The notes beneath the pieces were generated by a model. That model was not told where the DNA came from. It ran no database searches and worked only from the letters and a program-made list of their open reading frames with translations. A stretch of 64,000 nucleotides of DNA from Pycnopodia helianthoides (taxonomy: Eukaryota; Echinodermata; Asteroidea; Forcipulatida; Asteriidae): NCBI GenBank assembly GCA_032158295.1, contig CM063255.1:11312094-11376093 (forward strand). The letters run 5' to 3'. The stretch's first letter is position 1, and the number at the start of each line of letters is the position of its first letter. A program made the translations under genes and the position numbers. Positions 55,330 through 64,000 of the stretch are shown piece by piece.

Positions 55330-57670
55330 ACAAACACCTGCGCAAACTAAGAGCATAATCTGATTTATTTTCCCCCATGCAGACCCTTTCTGTGTATTCA
55401 TTTGTTTCCTAACAGTGTTTACCTTTACCATTCACACAGTGCATCTTGTATTGCTTACCAGCAGCTTAAAAAACAAAAGAAGATTGAAGAAAAAACAGTC
55501 TGGGCACTCTTTTTGTTTTTAAATAAATGAGAGATACGTGTGGGTGTTTTTTTTTTTACATTTAATTTGTTTGTTTTTTAACGAACGCAGGTTTGCCCAA
55601 AACATGGCTAAAAAAACCACTCTTGGTAAGGGGCTACAAGAAGGAAACATTGAATGATGAAAACAACCTTAAGGTATGAATCGATACGGTCCTCTTAAAA
55701 CAGTCTAGATTGTAGGATGGGGGGGGGGACATGCACCAGGCAAAGAGTTCCAATGAGATGCAGTACGTTGAATAAAGCTGTTTATTCTTCATCTCAGCAA
55801 AGCGAGAGTGTTCGAGTTAGAACAAGCAGAAAGCCTGGTTTCATGCTCAAACACCCCGAATAGGAGGAACCAGGTCGGACACACTGGCGATGACACATTT
55901 ACCATAAAAAAAATATCTGTGGGAAAGAGGCTGTGACGTCGACCCCAAGCCTTGACCAACAAGATTATCAATGCGCTTCTGCACTAGTAAAGATAAATGA
56001 CAGGCAGAAGCCCCTTCCCGATTGTGACAACGGTTCTCAATCAGGGGACGTATAGTCTGTTGTCTTGTACAGGTATAGAGTATGCATTAAGAGGTAAGAA
56101 CTTCCAAGATACAAAAAAATACAACTCGCATGGATGCACTCTTTGCTGCGCCCGAGACGTCTTTAGCTGGCATTGAGATGTCAAGTCCAAGAAGGTATTG
56201 CTAAGGTACATGCTGTATGACAGTCAATCGAAATTACATGCCTTTTCCGCTGAAGTGTGCTAAAAGGTTCTCACACGCACACATAGACTAGTTCCCTGTC
56301 CTTAATATGACGGAGAGGGAGAGGTACCGGTCTTTAAATACCAACCCAATTAATCCTTCGAACTTGCATGCACTGACGTAAGCAGTATAAAATAGCATCT
56401 GTGATATGACTAGTCCATAGTACATAATGAAAGACCGTGCTTGTTCTGTAAAGAACCGTTGGTGTAACAAATTGACGTTTCGATCAGTAAAGCTCTGATG
56501 GTATTCAGGGGAGAAATTGCTGAAAAGGTGATCGTGTTTCATTGACACAAAGTGGGAACACATTGTTTACAAATTAATATTCGATTATACAGAGGAGACT
56601 TGCACCAAACAATATAAAAGGTCGATCCACCCTTTTGTTCCTGCGATTGTTTTACGGTGAAAAGACAAAATTTCACCAAACTACCAATTATAAAAGCAAT
56701 TGAATAGGCATGGATGCCCCTAAAATGAACCTTTCTCTTAAGTGAAACTCTCTTGACCATTTGTTCATGGCTGGTTGCATTGCATTTTCACCAGTGATTG
56801 TCCATCATCTGCAAGGTCTCGTAATTTCTTACCGATAAGTGACATCGAACAATCAAAGGGTAAATCTAAGATCACTAAGAGCGCCTTCTGCTGGTTAATA
56901 GTTCCCTATTCAACTATCATATATAGCAACATTGGATCGCTTTTCAACCTTTTAGCAACTATACCACCCAGCCGCCCAAAGCGATATTCCGTAACATGCG
57001 GTAGGAGGAAACGTTCACCAGCTCGTGTTTGGAGAGAGAGAGAGAAAAGAGTAACATCAAAATAGAACTAGATAGTCATTGGTAAGCGTTGGTGCCAAGA
57101 CAATAGATGATTTTAATTTTCGCTCTTTACAGTTGAATTGTAAACAAATTTACGCTAATGATGATAACATTCTGTAGCTCTTACAAACACCACGTTCATT
57201 TGTTACAAAAAATGTAATTTTCTTTCATCATGATGACAAAAACTAGTGCCTTAGCAGTATGAGCATTGATGCAGGTTTAAGCCTTCAAAAACTATTGTGT
57301 TAATTTTAACTTATACCGGTAGCCGTTATCCGGTAGCACTTATTGTTCCCTTTGTACTTATCACCTCAGACCTTGAAATAATATGTTAATCAAAGACAAT
57401 ATTAACTAAAATTGTAGGTAAAAACAAGCCTTGGGTATCTTTTGAAATTTGAACCACGATTCAAGCCTCAGCCTCTCTACCGTCGGCATGCCGAGAACTC
57501 TAAGTGCCACCGTCTGGACGGTGGCTGCTCTATGTTCCGACACCCCTATGTTCCGCCAATGTTCCGACGACCCCCTCGTGGTCTTAAGGGCATAGGGTTA
57601 TGGTGGAGGTTGATTACGGCCCCCGTGCTTGAAAACGCACGAGAAATGTACGATAGCCTCGTTTACGTAC
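55330..57670. other. Intron 1 segment, nothing recognisable
   Basis: Mostly unique DNA with a G-run at 55721-55730. CTATGTTCCGACACCCC repeats lie near 57530. No exon-like or element-like structure is convincing. Confidence 0.35.
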
Positions 57671-57675
57671 ACTGT

Positions 57676-57765
57676 TAAAAATGTCCGTAAATTTACGGAC
57701 TCCGTAAAGTGAAGTATTCCGTATTTTGGCGCCGTAATTTTACGGACTTTCCGTAAATGTAAATA
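57676..57765. repeat. TCCGTAAATTTACGGA palindrome cluster
   Basis: GTCCGTAAATTTACGGACTCC is followed within 60 bases by GTAATTTTACGGACTTTCCG, giving overlapping inverted copies. Probably the end of a small element. Confidence 0.5.
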
Positions 57766-58434
57766 TTAATTATGCCAATTAGCATAATTACAATCAACCA
57801 CATTTGCCCAAACACCTACACATAATATAGTACACGTAAGTACATTGTTATTTCACCCACAACCGTGTACACATGTACAAACTCATGTTAAGGGTCTTTT
57901 TATTTTACGGAATGAAAAAACTTTTCCGGAAATTTTGCTTCAGGAATACGGAACGCTATTGTTGGTGAGCCCCGTGTTTTCGCGTATATTGCTTTACTTT
58001 CCCCAGAGTGTTCGTATAATAAAGCGCGGTCTATTTACAGATTATCTTAACGGATGAACCACTGAGCTTACCCGACTCTGGCAATTTCTGTCTTGAGCAA
58101 CAGGAACTGCGATTTCCAATGTAACACTTCCAATGGGATTATGAAATTAATAAGCATTATTCATTCTTCCCTCAATCTGTCACGTGTTACTTATTCAATC
58201 TCTTGTCTTACTGTGTGGATGGCCGTGGAGGGTATTTAAGTTAAATAGTAATCAATGTTTCAAATATCTAAGTGGTAATAATAATCAATGTTTGACGTAT
58301 TTCAAAACTTTTTTCACAAACATCTTTTTCTTGCATGCGACTTCCTGTTCCCCATTTGCAACATTTGATGTAAAATGTTAACATCCGTTAACAGAAATTG
58401 TGATTTATTTGAATGATGACACTTATGGAAACAC

Positions 58435-58602
58435 TAGTTCTTACATGAGTAATTTTTAAAGAAAACAAGTTTTATGACGACCACTAGATATAATTGATTT
58501 ATTGAATAAAAGCCCTATAGCATCATGAAAACACTAGTTCTGACATGGGTACTTTTGAAGAGAATATAGTTTTATGACGACCGTTACCGGTCGTCATAAA
58601 AC
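58435..58602. repeat. 101-bp direct repeat ending in a 15-bp perfect hairpin
   Basis: ACACTAGTTCTTACATG with GTTTTATGACGACC recurs about 101 bases later. The second copy ends in GTTTTATGACGACCG-TTAC-CGGTCGTCATAAAAC (58569-58602), a perfect 15-bp hairpin with a 4-base loop. Confidence 0.85.
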
Positions 58603-59768
58603 ACTCGAACCACATCTTTCTATGGGTAGTTTTTTACACTTTGGATGTTGTGCAGTAATTTTACACAAGTGAACAACCACGTTCCCTTTATAAAACTGAA
58701 AGGGTAAACACTTTACCCAATGTTGAGCAATTATTTTTTATAGAGTGTACAGTGCCAAATCGAGTGTAAAAGTAGTGTATAGACAAGTACTCTAGCATAC
58801 ATTTTTTTCTCACACACATCGGTAGGAAGATCTCTACGCCACTTCGACAACCTGTGAAATTTTCAGCAGACGTTGAGAAAAACACCAACTGACGATACAT
58901 GTTTTATTAGTGTTTTTGTACGGTTTCGTTTTTTGCTGACTTCGATCCGGAAGAAGATATTTAATGTTTGGAGAATGCTCTCACACAATGCAGTGTGCCA
59001 GACGAATGCGCCCCTGAATTGCAACTGTCTGACAATAAGGTGTACAACGCCACAGAGATTCTGCCTCCTGATTGGTTTAAATCGCGTCACGTGATGTGTC
59101 CTACTTTTACTATACGCGCTACACTGGTTTGGACTTTTGCTACCGTTTCGGGTAGAAAAAGTGGAGATTATAAAGAAACACATAAGAAACTGCAAACAAG
59201 ACGGAAAAGGCCCTCGTGGCTGCGCCACTCGCGAGCGTGGTCTCCCATTTCAGTCGCTTGGCATCGCAGCTCCAAGACACGAAGGCCTTGACAAAAGGCT
59301 ACACCCGAGAGGGAACAAAATGTAACACACCCTTAGCAACCAGTTGACTACACCCGTAGCAACGGCAGCTTCATGGTACCTTGACGTCTAGACACAGTAT
59401 GTGCATGGGGGTGTCATCAATCAAGCATTGACTGATTTTACTCGTGCTATGGTTAAAACCTTCGGTGATCCCCGGAGCGTTCTGTTTTAGAAATTTGTTC
59501 ATCTGGATTGGAACCGGTATGAACTTAAAAACCAGTGAGTTTTCAGATTGATGGAACCATACTGATTTTATACTTTGCAAGCAACTACAGGCCCAGTATT
59601 CCGTCTTAAAGTGTAATTTTTTTCAAGCTGCCATTATCTTTCCGCAGGAATTTTATAAGAAACTTGTTTTTGTTTTTTTTACGCCAAGAAAAATCTTTGA
59701 AGCTGACATTGTGGTTGCAATTCTAAAAGCCGACATCTTAATTATATAAATATAATTAACATATTTAA

Positions 59769-60072
59769 ATAGACCTTTCCATAGCTGGTTGGCATGGAAG
59801 GCCGAATGTTAGCAAAACACTCAATCGGCCGAATGTTAGCAAAACACTCAAAATCGTGTTAACAGATTCAAAATTTTCTGCAAACTTTCAATTAAGTAAA
59901 GTACCTCTCATGATTGATTGCTTTGTTTCCAACAAATTCAACACTATTTTTTTAATATTTGTGTAACATTGTAACTATCTGTTATTGTTTTGCGTTAATG
60001 GCTTTCCATAGTTTTCCGATCTCAGTTGGCAAATAAACTCGGGCTGTGACGTTGCAATAGAAAGGTCTATAG
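59769..60072. mobile_element. TATAGACCTTTC element, copy 3 (inverted)
   Basis: It runs from ATAGACCTTTCCATAGC to CAATAGAAAGGTCTATAG. A short internal stretch (GGCCGAATGTTAGCAAAACACTCAA) is duplicated at 59802-59850. It lies about 400 bases from exon 1. Confidence 0.75.
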
Positions 60073-60471
60073 CGCATGTGTCTACCAACAAGGTACTCAT
60101 TTGGCTTGAACAAACAGAAACATTATAAGACAGGTTTCTAAAACTTTTGAAATATGAAACAAATATGAGATGTGCTTCATACCTGCCTCACTTCATTAAT
60201 TCCTCCGTAATCAAACCAAAACCAACTTAACTTAGTGCAGATAAGCTTGCGTATGTAGATTTTTGCATAAAGCTTCTGTATACATTTATTTTGTTTCATT
60301 GGCCGTTGCCAATTTTGTTGGTCCCTCACCCTTCTTTGTCTTTACATGCTGGGAACCATGTAATACCAGTGGTTGTCTCCGAATGGGTCACCAGTTGAAA
60401 TAACACAAAATGTATGAAATAAATAACTTTTAAAAACTCGCATTCTTTTAAACATCTTGTTTGAAACTGAC

Positions 60472-60768
60472 CTCTGTGTCTTTTTGCGAAATGACAAGCT
60501 CGTAGCCGGGCAGAACATTGGGGTTAGCATTGATGTCTCTGGCGGCCATAAGGGTGGCTGGGAGTTGCGCTTGCCCTCCTGCCCAGTATCCAGTCATGGG
60601 ATACAGCCCCAAGATGTGGAGCTTGGTGACGTTCGAGCTGCACGCTCCGTGTTGGGGGATAACGGTGAACAGTAAGCAGACTGCGGCCAAGGCTAACGGG
60701 GAGCATCCGCCTTCTATTGTTGTGCCTCTCTGCACGCTCCGTTGATATCTAAATATGGTCACGAACAT
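60472..60768 (-). CDS. GABBR-like: GABA-B-like receptor exon 1: signal peptide and start of flytrap lobe 1
   Basis: This exon encodes residues 1-99. It starts at the first ATG after an in-frame TGA about 17 bases upstream, and ends at GAG followed by gtcagt. A basic N-terminus is followed by a hydrophobic core at about 25-37 and small residues near 41-43, which is a signal peptide. The mature part opens with LHILGLYPMTGYWAGGQ, the first strand and loop of the GABA-B flytrap. W62 aligns with the tryptophan that contacts GABA in GABA-B1. N46-V-T is a glycosylation sequon. A TATA box lies about 250 bases upstream. The donor leads into a roughly 25.8-kb first intron. Confidence is high because of the family match and the phase-0 junction to exon 2. 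Confidence 0.92.
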
Positions 60769-61014
60769 AGTTAAAAGACAATCAGCTCACACTGATCTCT
60801 TCCACATAAAAAGAATCAAACTGCACGGGCAATCTTGAATGTTTCCAAAAAAGTCTATTTTACACACACAAAAAACCTATTTTTGTACTATAGTAAACAA
60901 CAGCGAACTTGAGAAGTTACACATGACGTGTAATGCACGCAGAGCGAATCTCCTCGTAGCTGATGCACAACTCTCCGGTGAGCTGAATAATCCCCTCGAA
61001 ATCAAGTGCTCCTT

Positions 61015-61024
61015 GCTTTTATAT
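61015..61024 (-). promoter_or_regulatory. TATA box of the receptor gene
   Basis: Read on the minus strand this is ATATAAAAGC, a good TATA box, about 250 bases upstream of the exon 1 ATG. A start about 30-40 bases downstream (near 60985-60995) would give a short 5' leader in exon 1. The in-frame stop just before the ATG fits a leader. Promoter function is inferred from position only. Confidence 0.5.
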
Positions 61025-61238
61025 CCTCAGTGCAAAGACTCACGCCAGCTTGCAAAAAAAAAACCCAACTTGAAACGAAGTGAGTGCTGTGGTTTATAAA
61101 CTATGGCTCGCTGTTGACAGTAGCAATCATGGGTGATCTGTGTGTGGTGTGAGATATGCATCGGTTCGCCCGTTGCACCGTGTTTGCGCACGACGATATT
61201 ATGACAACTACGTATTGCGTGGAGTCTGGCGGCTAATG

Positions 61239-61243
61239 ATTGG
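61239..61243 (-). promoter_or_regulatory. Possible CCAAT box
   Basis: CCAAT on the minus strand (in ACCAATCATTAG) lies about 215 bases upstream of the TATA box. That is farther than the usual 60-100 bases, so its relevance is uncertain. Confidence 0.2.
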
Positions 61244-62734
61244 TCGAAACAGCAGCTACACACTCTCTCTCGAGAAATCCATTCTAATCAAATTCGTACA
61301 TAATTGGGTCGAGCAAAATCAGATTGCAAGCTTTATTCAATGGCGGCTTTCCAAGTTCCCGATGGATATTTGTCACATGACGTTAAGGTCACCATCGAGC
61401 TTCCGGGCACCGCTGAGCCAATAGCTATCGGCAGATTCACGCAGGTGCAATTTTGTGTGTTCTAAAGTTTTGGTCACATCACTTTTCCACCCTAAAAACA
61501 TATCGGGTGAATTCTTACTTTTAAAACTAACAATGCAATATACAAACAATTTCTGAGGAAATGACGAAAAATTGTTTGACCTCCAACATCCGGCTCGAAG
61601 TATCAAACAGCGAATTTACCCTGACTGTGTTAACACGCAAGCCGTGTTTAACTGCAAAATCAAACCGAAGCTGGGTAACTTTTGAAACCGGGATATAAAG
61701 TACTTCGCTACTTGCGTCGCATGGATTTTGTGTGACGGGTGTTTAGTGGAGTCGCCTGCACAACGAGGCCAACTTCGGTAGGTTTGGGTACCGTACTACT
61801 AAAATGTCGCAGCTTGCTCGAGTTTGCATTCGTGTACGTCAAGGATCATGACGATCGCCCTTCATTGCATGGGCTTTAAGGTTTCAAAACTGATATATTA
61901 ACAATTAACAATTTGTAATAATCAAACTTCCATTCATTCAAAACATATTCAATGGATGAACAATACAAGTTTCCCGCGAAGACTCGTAAATTCTCGAGGA
62001 GGTCATGTCACTACTGTGCTACTGTGCCAGCTGTCCTTTGGGATACCGTGGTTTAGGTTAGTTTAAACGATGAGATTATAAACAACATCCAAATCAGCTT
62101 TTATAAAACAGAGTGAAACCAGGTTAATTATATCTTACATTATTCTACATACCTGTGTACTCTGAAGTGTACTCCAATATAGCGCCCTCTTTAGTTCAAG
62201 CTTAAAGTAATGGGGAGGGCAAGCGTTTTCTGCAGGATAAAAAAAGCGAGAGAAAATAATGAGAATCGAGAATGAGACCAAGGCTGGAATTTCAAACAGG
62301 TCCGAAGTGTTCAGTTAACCGAATTTTGTTTTTAGATTCGTAACCTTCTCTCAAGTCGGATTTCCATTATCGAATCGACCAAAAGTATGTCTGTCATGAT
62401 TATTATCTTTAAGCGACGCCTTTAAAGGAACAGCGCTTTGGTAGTGTAGGCGTACAGCTACACACACGTCTTGGCCGTCTACACAAACAATTTGTTGTTA
62501 TTTGTGGTGAATTTTGAGTCTAACTATTTGATTACAGTTTGGGAAATGAAACGAGGTATATCAGATGAGAACGCAATCACTTTAGCTAGGAAGACTGAGG
62601 AGACTAAAGGTGCGTGCTTGCTTTAGAGCTTGAAATGCCGAAATATACATCGACTGTTCCGGAAATGCCGAAATGAACATCGACTGTTCCTGATTCATCT
62701 GTACGTACTACCCATCCCGTTGCACGGTGACTAC

Positions 62735-62970
62735 AGTCTAAACAAAACTCCCAGCTCAGAATTGACCCTGATTTCGGATTCCATGGGGCTTGACCCACTT
62801 CCGGGTCAGGCTGACCCGAATTTTGTGTTTGATTTGATTGGATTTTAACTCATACTCTTCGTCAATGTGGGTCATTTTGACACAGATTCCGGGTCATACT
62901 GACCCAGAAATTGGTCAGGCCTCACGGCACCCGGATTCGGGTCAATTCTGACCCGGAAGTGTTTAGGGTG
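62735..62970. repeat. GACCCGG-type repeat, complete copy
   Basis: It runs from TCTAAACAAAACTCCC to CCCGGAAGTGTTTAGGG, with alternating GACCC and GGGTC motifs (CCGGGTCAGGCTGACCCG) throughout. It is the reference for the broken copies at 4145, 5428, 10852, 13530 and 43828. Confidence 0.75.
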
Positions 62971-64000
62971 TACGGCTTAACAGTCAGTACAATTTATGAT
63001 TTATCAGGCAGGGATACGTTATGTAAATGACAAACCTCGATAATTATGCACTACAAGACCTTAGCAGGGCTTTCTTTTTAAAGAATATTGTTTTGCTAAA
63101 GGTGTTGATGCGTTTGACCTCAACAGAGGAAATTGATGACACAGCACCATAACTCATCAGCAATTGAAGACAATACATCATTAGGATCAGGAAGTTCATT
63201 AATGCAAATCGTTTAGTTCTCAGTGAACACACCATTCAATCAACCGAGAAAATTGCATCCATTGGGGGGGGGGTCTTTTCTTCCGAGAAAGCATGGGCGA
63301 TTATGTCCAAATCGACAAATCTCATGTAAACTGTTGAGTGTGGGGAAATCATGCATGTCAACGTAGGACAATATCAGGCCACTGGTGAAGTTTACAGCGA
63401 GAAAGCTTTCCAACTTCTTAAGTAAAATTGTTTTGTATTAATAATATTTCATATCCTTACCTCGCCCATGAGGTAAATTTTAAAATAAAAGTTATATGCC
63501 AGTTGAATTCTGAATTACATTGATTAGAAACAAGCAGTTATTCATTTTTTGCATCATCATATCAGCACATTTAATTGTGAGAGCATTAAACGCAAGCAAA
63601 AAAAAACACCTATTACATTCAGTTCATTCCGATTCAACATTTATAATTTACTACTCTCCACGAAATGAAACATAAAAAACAAAATATTACATTGATAAGC
63701 GAAATAATAAGCACAGAAGATGGAGGAGAATTAGTTCACCTAAATATTGGTGGCAACATGAACACAGAGTGACGAAATTTTTATAATTACTGTTCCCTTT
63801 AAATGATTTGATAAGACGTGCAGAGCCTTAATGTGTTTTCAAGGAGGCGAGAAGAAAAATGACAAGGCCGCCATTTACGCCTTCTTTGGTTCTTTGGTGG
63901 GGCAAGGAAAAACAAAGTCAAATCGTGTCGTCCATTTTGAAAGAACTCAGCTACACGAGGCACTTCCTTATCAGATTGTTGAAGGAAACGATCAACACCT
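62971..64000. other. Upstream intergenic DNA, nothing recognisable
   Basis: AT-rich DNA with a G-run at 63264-63272. No coding or repeat-family signal was seen. Confidence 0.35.

Larger units (their letters stand above)
4853..60768 (-). other. GABBR-like: GABA-B-type metabotropic receptor gene (17 supported exons)
   Basis: This is the only convincing gene in the window. Seventeen minus-strand exons, each with AG acceptor and GT donor, join into 794 codons without a stop or phase conflict. Intron phases in order are 0,0,0,0,1,0,1,0,1,1,2,0,0,0,1,0. The predicted order is signal peptide (about 1-43), Venus-flytrap ligand domain (about 47-450), seven-helix domain (about 480-743) and cytoplasmic coiled coil (777-794). 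As in GABA-B receptors and unlike mGluRs there is no cysteine-rich linker. Family knowledge: such plasma-membrane receptors bind GABA and act through Gi/o as dimers. N-glycosylation sequons fall at 46, 115, 216, 319, 389 and 450. Conserved disulfide partners are visible at C100/C128, C258/C292 and C554/C649. Introns range from 268 bp to about 25.8 kb. The last exon is not securely identified. Whether it is a GABBR1 or GABBR2 orthologue or an echinoderm paralogue cannot be settled by eye. Confidence 0.93.
60769..62730. other. 5' flank of the receptor gene
   Basis: The TATA box at 61015-61024 and a CCAAT at 61239 are the only promoter-like signals noted. No other gene or repeat family was recognised before 62735. 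Confidence 0.4.

Overview
The window looks like a piece of a repeat-rich deuterostome genome. Dense short inverted-repeat elements, a tRNA-headed SINE and LINE fragments of types I associate with echinoderms make a sea star my best guess. That assignment rests on recall of repeat families, not on a search. There are no bacterial operons, CRISPR arrays or rRNA genes.

One real gene dominates. On the minus strand, 17 exons between 60768 and 4853 encode a metabotropic GABA-B-type receptor (class C GPCR). All 17 exons have GT/AG boundaries and compatible phases, and they join into one uninterrupted reading frame of 794 codons. From 5' to 3' these are: signal peptide and start of the Venus-flytrap domain (exon 1), rest of the flytrap (exons 2-10), seven-transmembrane domain (exons 11-16) and a cytoplasmic coiled coil (exon 17). 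A TATA box lies about 250 bases upstream of the first ATG. The extreme C-terminus is uncertain. Two weak candidate exons (968-1033 and 759-905) would end the protein inside the window; otherwise the last exon lies elsewhere.

The protein is a mosaic. Most GABA-contact residues of the vertebrate GABA-B1 pocket are kept, but a histidine is replaced by phenylalanine. The third intracellular loop is almost that of GABA-B2, the G-protein-coupling subunit.

Almost everything else is intronic repeat. Intron 1 (34708-60471) holds a 4.2-kb foldback element (45420-49665) with inverted repeats of about 0.9-1 kb around decayed transposon ORFs. Intron 4 holds a 3.4-kb element (23149-26572) with a 3 x about 415-bp tandem repeat and a 60-bp satellite in 180-bp higher-order register. 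Intron 7 holds a SINE and a 17-bp telomere-like minisatellite ending about 15 bases from a donor site. Several MITE families share the terminus TTAAAGG and insert into, abut or recombine with one another. Palindromic elements sit very close to exons, notably a pair bracketing the TM1 exon.
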